Shown: positions 19,801 to 28,015 of the stretch, piece after piece
Layout of the letters: each line of letters opens with the position of its first letter
Position numbering within the stretch: the first letter of the stretch is position 1
NCBI GenBank assembly: GCA_023374025.1
Contig: SIJG01000109.1
Span: forward strand, 65,577 to 129,576
Origin: Heterodera schachtii
Lineage: Eukaryota > Nematoda > Chromadorea > Rhabditida > Heteroderidae
DNA: 64,000 nucleotides
Direction of reading: 5' to 3'
Position numbers and translations under genes: made by a program
Notes under the pieces: generated by a model
The model's database searches: none
What the model was told of the DNA's origin: nothing
The model's input: the letters and a program-made list of their open reading frames with translations, nothing else

Positions 19801-21890
19801 CGAAATTTGCTGAAGTTGTTCCAGTACCGAATAAGACTGCTGAAACAGTTGCAAAAAAATTTGTCGAAAAATGGATTTTAAAATTTGGTGCACCCGAGCG
19901 TATTCATTCTGATTTGGGAAAAGAATTTGTTAATGAAACTGTTAAAGAAATTTCGGAAAAATTGCTGATTGCGCGGTCCACAACATCGGGGTATGATCCG
20001 GCTTGTAATGGAATGTGTGAGCGTTTGAACGGATCGATTGTTGAAATGACGAGAAAATGTGTAACATCACCATGGGAATGGGACACAAGAATGGGATTTG
20101 TTGTGTTTTCTTACAACATTACTCCTAATGAATCCACTGGTTTTCCCCCATTTACTCTCTTTTTTGGTAGAACTGTCAATTTTCCGACAAATCTTACCGC
20201 CCCAAAAAGACCAAATCCGGCATATCTAATTGATCATGACGATTACCTCCAACATTTCCGTGAAAATTTTGAAAATATTTTGAAAGAAGCACGGCAAAAT
20301 TTGGTAAAGGCACGAGAAACACAAAAAGTGCACTTTAACTCAAAACCGAATGTCAATCCTAACAAATATTCATTGGACGAAAAAGTCATGGTTTTCTTTC
20401 GACCAAAAGCACAGGGAGAGCACAAAAAACTTGAATGGAAATATTATGGTCCGTACAAAATAACCCAACTTTCTCCAACATCCGCTTGGGTTGTACCAAT
20501 CGATAAAGCAGAAGCTGAACCAATGAAAACCCCATTAGAAAACTTAACACGGGTCCCAAAAGAATTTCCCGATAAAGTTTTTTTGCCACGACAACAGAAG
20601 AAGAAAGTGTTTGAGAATTGGTTGTCTGAAAAACGGAATGATCAAATAAAAATAAATTTGATCATTTCACAGAAATTCTTTTCATTTTCAACAGGTCTCG
20701 TGCAAATGGACACAGTGAATTGGCTTTCGGAGTGCCAGGGAGACGAGCATTCGAACTGTTGCCGCATCACGTTAGGCAAAATTTTCACAGAATTGCCAAA
20801 CAATGACCCGCTGCGCCGTCTGCCAATTTCCAAACTCAGCGAACTGATCTGTCTTCACTTCGCTTCGGATGTGCTCCACGGGCAACTACGGGAATGGGCG
20901 GCAAAAAGAGACAGAGACCCAATGGCACTCATCAAATTTGTGGCCGATCCAAAAAACAAAGTCGGAGGAATTGAGGGGACGCTAGAAAAATGGCTGAACA
21001 ACTGCAACAGAGCGTTTCCTGAGTTGAAAAACTCAAAATTAAAGCCAATTATTTTCGAAATCCCTCCGGGGCCATTGGAAAAATTTGGGCCTGAAATTGC
21101 CCGCGCTTTCGAAAACATCCGCTCAATCAAAATTCATGGCTTACACCGCATTATCCGATCCCCATTTGTTCTTGCTGGAGACAAATTGGCGGAGGAACTC
21201 GGAAAAAGATGCGATGCCGAATTAATCCAGGCTGATAACTGCATGGGATTAAGCGATGTGTTGGCAAAAGTGGCATTTGGTGAAGAAGTGAATGAAGTCA
21301 TTATTTGTGTTGGAACAGCCGATTTGGACATGGAAACGCCAATGGAATGGTGTAAAGAAGCAATTAAAAAAATTCTGTCACACATCGGACAATTTGGCCT
21401 AAAAATTTGGGTCGTCCCACCACCGTTCCATCGTATTAAGGCTGAAAAGCACAACGAATTTCTGGAAATGCTGACCAACTGCGTTCCGGAGAGCGACCTT
21501 TGCTTAATGAAAGGGTTTCGTTCGATTTTGGAAGTTACGATGTGGGGAAGACAAGAAGAAAAGCGATGTGTTGACGAAAAGGGGCGCTTAAAATTTATTG
21601 GCGTAACTGCCATGATGAAGCACTTGAAAGAAGTGTTTGAGTTGAAAGTGCCGACGAAAAAAGTGTCATTTGAAATGGAAGTGCCAAAAAGTCGGGACGA
21701 AATGGGAAAAGCTTCAGGAAGCGTCCCACAATTCCAAAAATTCGGACGGCTGACAAATGCAAATCCGAATTCGGGAGGAAATAAAAATTTCCCGACAGGG
21801 AGGCCAAATTTTTATTTCGGACGAGAGCAGCAAATGAAAAGGACCGGAAACGAACAACAGGCCCAGTTCAAGAGAAGGAAGTATGAATAA
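16827..21890 (+). CDS. pol: Gypsy Pol polyprotein with fused 3' frame
   Basis: One open frame of 1687 codons. The listed start is a TTG; the frame is already open from about 16757, so it is probably reached by frameshift from gag. Domains: aspartic protease (DSGAETAIV, D17), reverse transcriptase about 370-545 (FVYLDDIL, YLDD at 514-517), RNase H (YTDASASGLGAVL, D673), integrase zinc finger from H900 (HHAGSC..CRVCGHNR), and integrase core with D970, D1029 and E1065 in DX35E spacing, then an SH3-like tail (WKYYGPYKITQL). All catalytic residues seen are intact. From about residue 1290 the frame runs without a stop into a separate-looking 3' region, described as its own entry. An acceptor-like TTTTCATTTTCAACAG at the junction suggests that region is made from a spliced RNA. 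Confidence 0.93.
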   Translation: MVLNLSVVGNSADALSDSGAETAIVNPIFLHMLVKEKGINLLDWGFSPNTGKSKLPFAVSSFTDTKIDVIGVVNVPIQMKTVECQIPCLITRDSFSYDLILGTTALHNLGFYFGNSLTKEILNFPSKKTSNGKGEMREVKVLEPHYIPPFSSQIVRTFINNFHCLETKKFLIMDKMDTESLLDYDEEQQQNEPVLKMSGKDEEAALKKLGVIEETEKENTQGKSGGTFVEPCIVEAEEKGLVKILVHNKSPKMLTLEIGEKIAKAEMVETIFEPGTEILPNEFDGICQPKHTVFCLRKNGNEDRFSELLSVLKMNLGPLKKAEENSMEKIWKKFEKILILDESELTQTNLVEHKIDTGDAAPIKCSPRPIPFGIRTKISEMLEEYLGKGVIRPSNSPWAAPVVLVNKKDGSLRMCVDYRKLNAITRKDSYPIPNIEEMLMYLGERKFFSSLDLVSGYWQIKVHPEDVPKTAFAVPSGLFEFVVMPFGLCNAPATFQRVMNKVLEGLVNKSVFVYLDDILVASSSFEQHIQDLEKVFERLAQFGLQVKAKKCRFAQNSIPFLGHILTKEGLKKDPEKFQPILDFPRPKTVKELQRFVGMLNWHRKFIKDFAKIAGPLNRLMKKSEDGKKLEWNDSAENAFLTLKKLIVDDVVLKYPNFEMAQKDPNFRFHIYTDASASGLGAVLCQKDISGQMRPICYASRRCSDAERRYGPTVLECLGIKFATTKFKHYIAWLPTVVVTDHKALPAMFRTKNSVGNARVDRWIMELGAPFQLEVIYSPGKTNYVADALSRAFPNDSPFLKTEEEESVKILTLITQNKLKNFPENVSKDEWTAEVEKSELNFIFKFLDKRCLPADPKLRQKLLSVLEKFTVEEGVLYHLNEKFETEIFVPLKFREAILFEHHAGSCASHQSGKKMFKRIKALHFFWPNMYSDCHRWARSCRVCGHNRIPKKNHPGLNPIVTTRPSELVCMDILKLGPTRNGNKYCLVMIDHFTKFAEVVPVPNKTAETVAKKFVEKWILKFGAPERIHSDLGKEFVNETVKEISEKLLIARSTTSGYDPACNGMCERLNGSIVEMTRKCVTSPWEWDTRMGFVVFSYNITPNESTGFPPFTLFFGRTVNFPTNLTAPKRPNPAYLIDHDDYLQHFRENFENILKEARQNLVKARETQKVHFNSKPNVNPNKYSLDEKVMVFFRPKAQGEHKKLEWKYYGPYKITQLSPTSAWVVPIDKAEAEPMKTPLENLTRVPKEFPDKVFLPRQQKKKVFENWLSEKRNDQIKINLIISQKFFSFSTGLVQMDTVNWLSECQGDEHSNCCRITLGKIFTELPNNDPLRRLPISKLSELICLHFASDVLHGQLREWAAKRDRDPMALIKFVADPKNKVGGIEGTLEKWLNNCNRAFPELKNSKLKPIIFEIPPGPLEKFGPEIARAFENIRSIKIHGLHRIIRSPFVLAGDKLAEELGKRCDAELIQADNCMGLSDVLAKVAFGEEVNEVIICVGTADLDMETPMEWCKEAIKKILSHIGQFGLKIWVVPPPFHRIKAEKHNEFLEMLTNCVPESDLCLMKGFRSILEVTMWGRQEEKRCVDEKGRLKFIGVTAMMKHLKEVFELKVPTKKVSFEMEVPKSRDEMGKASGSVPQFQKFGRLTNANPNSGGNKNFPTGRPNFYFGREQQMKRTGNEQQAQFKRRKYE
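20706..21890 (+). CDS. extra 3' frame of the Gypsy element, SGNH-like
   Basis: The 394-codon distal part of the pol frame, in the position where envelope genes lie in some Gypsy elements. It has no signal peptide or membrane segment, so it is not envelope-like. Order: a Cys-containing N-terminus (MDTVNWLSECQGDE), a helical middle, then a segment resembling SGNH/GDSL hydrolases: LAGDKLAEEL (about residue 158, GDS serine replaced by Lys), VIICVGTADLD (about 203, GTND with Ala for Asn), KIWVVPPPFHR, and DEKGRLKFIGV where DxxH-type blocks end. The tail is Gly/Asn/Arg-rich and basic (FKRRKYE). If the fold is right, the key residues are missing, pointing to a binding rather than enzymatic role. The likely start is ATG 20706 just after a splice acceptor at about 20696. 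Confidence 0.6.
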   Translation: MDTVNWLSECQGDEHSNCCRITLGKIFTELPNNDPLRRLPISKLSELICLHFASDVLHGQLREWAAKRDRDPMALIKFVADPKNKVGGIEGTLEKWLNNCNRAFPELKNSKLKPIIFEIPPGPLEKFGPEIARAFENIRSIKIHGLHRIIRSPFVLAGDKLAEELGKRCDAELIQADNCMGLSDVLAKVAFGEEVNEVIICVGTADLDMETPMEWCKEAIKKILSHIGQFGLKIWVVPPPFHRIKAEKHNEFLEMLTNCVPESDLCLMKGFRSILEVTMWGRQEEKRCVDEKGRLKFIGVTAMMKHLKEVFELKVPTKKVSFEMEVPKSRDEMGKASGSVPQFQKFGRLTNANPNSGGNKNFPTGRPNFYFGREQQMKRTGNEQQAQFKRRKYE

Positions 21891-22350
21891 GAGAAAAAGG
21901 TGCAATTTGGCCACTTCTGACATGACCTCCCAGACCCCATTATTTCATTTGATATTATTTATTTTTCTTCCCATCGAGTGACTTAATTTTGATCTAAATA
22001 TTGCTTCATTTTACCTCATTTATGCATTTCTTTAATTCTCATTAAATTTGTGTGCGTGTGAAAAATATGTGTTAACAAATTAATGCCAAAACGTAAACCG
22101 TCAATCACTGCAAAACATGCCTTCACCGATTGAGAACAATTCCCTTTTCTTTCAATTTTTACTGTGCTGCAAAACAATATTTTACCTTCATTAAAATTTA
22201 ATTTGTTATTTAACCAGAATGGAAACCCCATGGCTGGAACAGCTTTTCGTTTTTGTTTTGATCAGAATGGCAACCCCATGACTGACAACGGCACATTTAA
22301 ATATGAATCCTTGAGCTAATCCATCCCTCCCTCCCTTTTTTCCTTTTCAG

Positions 22351-22575
22351 AAAATTCAACAGATCAACGATGAAGAAGCACTGCCATCGCCATGCGCCGG
22401 GGACGTCGCATCAGAGGAGCCCGGGGAGACTGATCAGAATTGGGGACCAATTCTTGAATGGACGGGAGCATGTGAGAAGATGATATTTGAACATTCTTTT
22501 GGCGATCTGTTCACAATTAATTTATTTATTTACAAAAATTTTTTACACACACATTCAATTTTTACTTCACATTGA
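22351..22575 (+). other. possible 3' exon of the Gypsy element reading into the LTR
   Basis: A strong acceptor (CCCTTTTTTCCTTTTCAG at 22333-22350) precedes an open stretch of 74 codons (KIQQINDEEALPSPCAG, WGPILEWTGACEKM) that enters the 3' LTR and stops at 22573-22575. Acidic and unlike the AT-rich DNA before it. A purine-rich GAATGGACGGGAGCA just before the LTR at 22456-22470 is the probable polypurine tract. Confidence 0.4.
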
Positions 22576-22796
22576 TATATTCTCTCCAATTTTGTATTTT
22601 TATAAAATTTCTTCTCGTCTTTAAAATAAATATTTGTCTTCAAAATTGTTGTCCGGTGATTAAGTCTAAGCCTTTAACATTATTGACATCTCTTCGAATT
22701 CACCAACGCCTTTGTCTCGCCGTGTTTTCGTTTTGTCGTGATTTTACTCCGAATTCCCCCCAAATCCCCGCGGTAATTTGAGGCGAAAAGCTGACT
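22471..22796 (+). repeat. 3' LTR of the Gypsy element
   Basis: 326 bases, same ends as the 5' LTR, followed directly by the GTGG target duplication and the resumed F-box-like exon. Confidence 0.93.
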
Positions 22797-23058
22797 GTGG
22801 AATCAAATTGACATTCGAATTGATGATGAGGACAAAATTGGGGATGGGTCAGTGAATGGTTATTCAAAGTTCTAATTAAATCTTTTTTTTTCGGTTTTAG
22901 GCTTCTGAACGCAATGATCGGCCCAAGTGATCAGCAGCAGAAGTGAACAGATGATTTGCTGAGAAGTGGTCGATCAATTGGAATTATGAAGTCTGATGAT
23001 GAATTTGAGCCCATTTAATTTTCACAAAATTTCTTTTTGTTGCAGTGATCACTGACCA

Positions 23059-23256
23059 GTAGGGATTCTTTTTTTAGGCACAAAATATCGCGAAATAGGC
23101 ACCTAAAAAGGCAGAAAAAAATCGCAAAATAGGCACCAAATAGGCACAAAAACCCTCAAATAGGCACTAAAATAGGCAAAAAAAAAATTTTTATTAAAGT
23201 TTTTTAGGCAGCAAAACACGTAAAAATTAATCAAAAAACTTATTTTGCCCATATTT
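23059..23256. mobile_element. truncated hAT-type end
   Basis: TAGGGATTC, TTTTTTTAGGCACAAAATATCG and repeated ATAGGCAC motifs match the ends of the 44338-48990 element. The segment AGGCAGCAAAACACGTAA and following bases match the inverse of 48862-48900. It stops where the segmental duplication begins at 23257. Confidence 0.7.
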
Positions 23257-23514
23257 CATTAATGCATTCTTCACCGCGAAACCATAGGGAACAGGACAAA
23301 ATTTTGACGCCAATTTTTTTTTTCTTATAGTTTTCAAACTTGAAATTTTTTTTGAAGAAAAATCTGTTTTTTAAAAGAATTTCAAAAAAAATTTTTTTTT
23401 TTTCTAGAGATTTTATGGAAAAAATTTTTCATCCAATAAGTAATTCATAGAAAAAATTCGAGAAAACGCTAGAAAAAAGATTTTTTTTTTCATGAAATCT
23501 CCTTATATATATAT

Positions 23515-24346
23515 CAGGGCTGTTGCAAGTTTCGCTTTTCGCCTTTCGCTTTTTCGCTTTTTTTGGGCCTTTTGCTTTCGCCTTTTCGCTTTCGCTTTTT
23601 TGCTGAAAAGCGAAAGAAAAGTACACCCCTAAAGATTGGGTTTTTAAAATAAACAAATGCATTTTCGTGGGAGAAAAAGCAAAAAACTAATACAAAGTTT
23701 TTACCAAATTTTTATGAAATAAAGTAAAATTTGCTTTTGTTTATTTATCTGTAGTCTGGTGTAGTGGTTAGTGCAGAACATTGACATTATTTTCTGTCAA
23801 GAGTTCGATGCCGCTTGACGGTTTTTTTTTAAATTAATTTTTTGTTTTAATTTTAAAATTCGCCTGGCGCTACCTATCTGCATCGCCGGGCCCAAAAATA
23901 GTAATTATTCAAAAAAAATTCTCTCAAAATTGCAAAAATCTATCATCTTTTGGACAAATCTGTTAACAGATCCATCCAAATTTACAAAATTTTTCCCGGC
24001 GGCGCCGCCCCCACCCCTTGTTTCCGAAAATGTTTTTGAAAAGCGTACCGCTAACATTGTAAATTTTTTGAGTCTCGATTTTCAAAAAATGAAATATGCG
24101 TTTTATAAATTTATATACAAAAATCTACGATAAAAAAGAAATAAAATAAAAATAAAAGCAAATAAACAGAACAGTTAAGCACAATAAAAGGTGAATTTTT
24201 TAGTCTTTTAAATTCATCTAATTGTTGGAAAAATTTCGCCTTTTCGCCTTTTTAGGCATTTCGCTTTCGCCTTTTCGCTTTTTATTTTGGTTTCGCTTTT
24301 TCGCTTTTCGCCTTTCGCTTTTTATTTTCCCTTTGCAACACCCCTG
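23515..24346. mobile_element. non-autonomous hAT-type element, 832 bp
   Basis: Terminal inverted repeats CAGGGCTGTTGCAAG and, inverted, CAGGGGTGTTGCAAAG. The target duplication is ATATATAT on both sides (23507-23514, 24347-24354). The duplicate at about 4785 lacks the element, an empty site. Both ends carry TTCGCTTTTCGCCTTTCGC subterminal repeats. No transposase; the interior has a tRNA-like segment and a CCCGGCGGCGCCGCC motif. Confidence 0.93.
23750..23830 (+). other. tRNA-like Pol III segment (degenerate)
   Basis: A-box-like TGGTGTAGTGG at 23757-23767, B-box-like GAGTTCGATGCC at 23801-23812, about 35 bases apart, then a T9 run at 23822-23830 that would end Pol III transcription. TTGACA/TGTCAA can form an anticodon-arm-like stem, and GTCAAG/CTTGAC encloses the B box. 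The acceptor stem is poor and no anticodon can be assigned. A tRNA-derived relic or SINE head inside a hAT-type element. Confidence 0.5.
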
Positions 24347-24495
24347 ATATATATCTATTAAAAATAAAAAAACTAATTGTAACAATAAGCACTTTTTTTC
24401 ATTAAATTTTTTAAAACTTTTTCAATATTAATTGAGCTATTTAAAAATCTTTTTTTTTTAATTCGTTGGCAAATTTTTGTCCCGGTGAAATTATG

Positions 24496-25227
24496 CGTGC
24501 TGAGTCGATCCTAAAAAAGTATCAATGGGGCGTTCCTAAAAAAGTATCAATATGGGCGATCCTAAAAAAGTATCAATATGGCGTTCCTAAAAAAGTATCA
24601 ATGATAATAAATAATTAAATTTAATAATTATTAATAAAAATATTTTAAAATTAATATAAATATTTTATTTTTCAAATAATTTTAAACCGATTTTCAATTT
24701 TATTAATGTACAATTGAAAAGTATCATCATAATATTTAAAATTATTATTCCAATTAAATTAAATGAAAATTATAAGTTGTTCATGTAGTTCATTAAGGGT
24801 CTTTATTTCCTTTTTTTCATAGTTTTTGACAAGTGATATCGCTAGAGGATTTTTTACGAATCTTTCAAATCCGGATTTGTGGCCTTCCAAATAATCAAGT
24901 AAGAGCAAAAGAAAAATAAAGCTAATAAAAATATTTTCATTTTTTATGTCAATATATGACAAGAATGATTTTAACACTGAAGGGGACGATATTTTATAAA
25001 TTGAAAATTTTTATTAATATGGCAAATAATATTGACAGCATTGATTATTTTAAAAATATTTTTATTATCTGCTTAAATATTATTCAATTGAATTATAATT
25101 AATTTAATTATTTATTATCATTGATACTTTTTTAGGATCGCCCACATTGATACTTTTTTAGGAACGCCCACATAGATACTTTTTTAGGAACGCCCCATTG
25201 ATACTTTTTTAGGATCGACCTAGCACC
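24496..25227. mobile_element. MULE-type MITE with subrepeat-built inverted ends, 732 bp
   Basis: A 9-base target duplication GAAATTATG (24487-24495, 25228-25236) fits Mutator-like elements. The duplicate at about 4960 keeps one copy of the target only. The inverted ends (about 115 bases) are each made of four copies of TCCTAAAAAAGTATCAAT spaced 25-26 bases apart, in opposite orientation at the two ends, preceded by GGTGCTAGG/CGTGCTGAG. The interior is AT-rich with no transposase. Confidence 0.9.
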
Positions 25228-25984
25228 GAAATTATGGGGTGCAGGCGGCACCACCCCTAAACCATCATCATAAAAATGTTAATTAACTCCATTCGTTTTT
25301 TGCTGTGTTTAGGCATTTCTCTGTGCCACCACCACTTGTGCCCGTCACATTTTGTCACTTGTTTTACCCACATCAGCGCAAATTGTGCCATTTGAATTGG
25401 TCAATGAAGGAACTCGTGAAAAACTGTCAATGGAGAAAGGAGTCGGGCATTTTTGAAGTGGCCGTCATTGGGTGGTGAAGCGATGCCCAATTGGGGAGAC
25501 GGTTCAGTGGGAGGACGAAAATTGGAACAATTTGAACAATATCGTCATTACATTGTTCGAAGCAAACAATTGCATGGGGTGAGCATGAAGAGCAACAGAA
25601 ATTTGTGTAGAAAAGAATTTTAAAATTTTTAATAATTTAATAAAAACATGTTGAGCAATGATCGGCGCCTGGGCCTGGATTTTTTCTGGATCTGGCTCTT
25701 TGTCCAGGAAACCCAAGTCCAGGTCCAACATGGAATCAAATGTTGAGCCTTTTTTTGAGGGAAAAAAAATCAAATTTTCTATAACCATTTCAAATGCACG
25801 AAGTATGAAGTTAAATTCCTTGTATTTGCTTTAGCCGGTTGTCTCCACGAAAGGCGCGCCAATTTGACATAACAGATAAAATACAATGGAAATGGACGCA
25901 TTTGCGAGCAAGCAAAGGTCAAATAAATACAAACAGACAAATTGGACACAATACAATATTGAAATGGCATAGTGCACACATCAT

Positions 25985-26304
25985 TTTCGTCACATAATCG
26001 CATCAATTAACCATCAATTAATTCATTCATTTCTGCTTCTGTTGCTGATCAGTGATCACTCGGCTCGGAAGAAGGGGCGTCGAGAAGACTGAAAAAAACA
26101 ATGAATGATTCTATTGAACTTTAAGCCAATTTCAACAACTATTATGAGTCCAACCAACTAACTACCTAACCATCCTTTTTTGTTTGTTTGTTTTTCAACC
26201 ATAATTCTGTCAATTAACCGTACATTTTTGTAAAATTTGAAAGCACAAAGTCTAAGCAAAATTGGTGATTGGACTCATAAAAGCATTGATCATTTTAAAA
26301 TTGT
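25985..26304. other. intergenic, 3' flank of F-box-like gene B
   Basis: Includes a GATCAGTGATCACTC palindrome near 26050 and a TTTGTTTGTTTG tract. No gene seen. Confidence 0.4.
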
Positions 26305-27748
26305 TCACCCGTCGTCGTATCCGCCATCTTCGATCCAAATGTCAATTGGGTTCGTTCGAGCTATCAATTCTTCCGCCAAATTGTCCCATTTCTTATCATC
26401 CCATCCAATTGGACAACGGGTGAGAAAAAAACCATTTACACAGTCTTCAAGTGTCAATTTCTCCTCAGTCACTTCGTTGATCAGATCAAATTCCACAACG
26501 AAGTCAAGCGGAGAAGACGACGGCGGAAAGTGAATGCGAAAAGTAGCCGGAGAAGAAGAAGCATTGGAAAATGCCTAAAAATGGGACAAAAAATCATAGA
26601 AAACCCAATTAAATAGGGGATAATCACCGTTTTGAATTGTCCAATCATTGAAGTCCATTGCTCCTCCTCCATTGAATTAACAGAGCATTTGAGCCGCTTC
26701 GGCACACCGTTCGGATGGGGCGTCAACAACCATTTTGCCACCGCTTGACCATCCGACGCCATGGCACTGTCATCGGGCGGAAAAGCGGGCACAATGTCGT
26801 AATTGGAAACAGCAAAAATGAAGAGAGATGGACATTTGCTGAGCATTGATGGGTCCAATTGACGGAGACGGTGAAAAATGAAGGCGTTCAAAAACATAAA
26901 ATGCATTGAATCGCGGAACATTGGCAAAATGTTGAGCAAAAAGTAGTCCAAAATGCGAACATTTTCAGTGGTAATGTCCAAGAATATCGAACAAATGGCG
27001 AAAAAACGGTGAAAACGGCGGAGAAATGCGATGACATTTTGATCGATGTAACTGAAAAGTGCAGAAAATTATGAAAATTTTAATTTAGGTAATCAGTTTT
27101 TACTTGATCTGAATGCGTTTGCTGAATCCGATCACTTTGTTCGGCAACGGATTTCGCGATATTGGCAATGCTTTTCTGTCGGCATCGTCAATAAGCATTT
27201 GCTTGGGGCCATTTCCGACAATTTTCCATGTAATTAGCAATTGTTTGTTCAACATCCATTTGCGCGTCTTGAAATGTTCATCCACTCGGAGGTCAAATCG
27301 ACGGCTGATCAGTGCAATTTCGAGGCCAAGTTGGGAAGGCGTAAGGAAATCGAACACCAAAAGCCAACAATCGGCAGAGATAAAGCTGAAAAAATGAAGA
27401 ATTTTAATTGAATTTTAGTTTAATTTTATTTACATTTCTTTTTTGTGAGGGCGCCGTCGTTTTTTGACATTTTCCAAAAAGAACCAAAGAATGCTGGCAC
27501 AGCCGACCAACAGAAAAGTCCTGGCACGCGAACTAAAAAATGAATTGGAAAATGAATAAATGGGAAGGGAAAGGAAAAGCATCAAAGCGAGGGAAGCCAA
27601 AAGTAAATTATTTTATTTTAAATCCAATGAAAGCTAATTGTAAGCCTCAAAATTAAGTAAATTTAGAAAATTTAAAAGTTAAGCAAAAGAAATGTGAAAC
27701 ATCAGAAAAAAGGAAGAAATAATAAACGTACCGAATTTTTGAAGGCAT
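26305..27748 (-). CDS. F-box-like family protein, gene B (complete)
   Basis: Five minus-strand exons with matching phases and canonical GT/AG ends: 27748-27732, 27532-27434, 27385-27104, 27051-26628 and 26574-26305, 363 residues. Exon 2 encodes a hydrophobic stretch followed by positives (TFLLVGCASILWFFLENVKKRRR region), which reads as a signal anchor or membrane segment, unusual for an F-box protein. The F-box-like segment follows (ISADCWLLVFDFL, LGLEIALISRRFD). The family-specific body has RLRQLDPSMLSKCPSL, GQAVAKWLLTP and, in the last exon, FVVEFDLINEVTEEKL, FLTRCPIGWDDKKW. The end is acidic (IWIEDGGYDDG). No frame damage. In the usual model it would recruit targets to an SCF ubiquitin ligase, but the partner and target are unknown. 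Confidence 0.88.
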
Positions 27749-28015
27749 TTGTAGAAACAAAATGACCGGAGAAAATATAGGGAGAATGAATGATGAATGA
27801 ATTTGGAATGAGGAGGAAGAGAAGAAACAATGGTATTTTTATATTAAAATATTGCGTACATTTGAGTACCGATGAGCAAAAATCATATAAAAGGCAGAGA
27901 AAATTGACAGTTAATTTCATTGTTTTTGCAATCATAATTTACGACTAATTAATTGTAAGTGTGCTCAAGCGTTAAAAGTTGGTAAAAATTCAATTATTTA
28001 GCGAAATTATTTTTA
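27749..28015. promoter_or_regulatory. divergent intergenic region between gene B and the 28-kb relative
   Basis: 267 bases separate the ATG of gene B (minus) from the ATG at 28016 (plus). AT-rich. The right end (GCTCAAG, then AAATTATTTTTAATGGCACC) resembles the 5' flank of gene A before 3024, so it probably carries a conserved promoter or leader. No TATA position can be fixed. Confidence 0.45.

Larger units (their letters stand above)
15609..22796 (+). mobile_element. Ty3/Gypsy LTR retrotransposon, full length
   Basis: A 7.2-kb element with near-identical LTRs, a primer-binding site, gag-like frames, a long pol frame and an extra 3' frame. It is flanked by a GTGG target duplication (15605-15608 and 22797-22800). 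The domain order in pol (protease, reverse transcriptase, RNase H, integrase) places it in Ty3/Gypsy. It sits inside the last long exon of an F-box-like gene in the sense direction. LTRs about 98 percent alike by eye and an unbroken pol frame suggest a young insertion. Gag appears fragmented, so it may depend on another copy for capsid. Confidence 0.95.
15306..22941 (+). pseudogene. F-box-like family gene C, internally deleted and split by a retrotransposon
   Basis: ATG at 15306 opens an exon-1-like segment (SHNPKEADSEMEK). The F-box exons are missing. An acceptor then starts the last long exon at about 15391 (AFSNASSPVNFIV), which has a frame break near 15470 and continues TREQLALKRIDNRW, LLVRCPIARNESRWAKW, FHDQ. 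At 15608 it is cut by the Gypsy element. After the element the same exon resumes at 22797 (WNQIDIRIDDEDKIGDG), then a short intron and a final exon ending GPSDQQQK before TGA at about 22941. The two halves rejoin in frame across the GTGG target duplication. Read-through into the 5' LTR adds about 17 residues, then stops. Confidence 0.85.
23257..25984 (+). repeat. segmental duplication, copy 2
   Basis: Counterpart of 4525-6529, interrupted by a hAT-type element (23515-24346) and a MULE-type element (24496-25227). It includes a copy of F-box-like exon 4 (25320-25465) with the same TGA as gene A, so that stop predates the duplication. No upstream F-box exons accompany it, so this is not a functional gene. 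Confidence 0.9.

Noticed and set aside
23750..23830. Functional tRNA gene
   Set aside because: The boxes are tRNA-like, but the acceptor and D stems pair poorly and no anticodon loop of seven bases forms, so only a tRNA-like relic is claimed.
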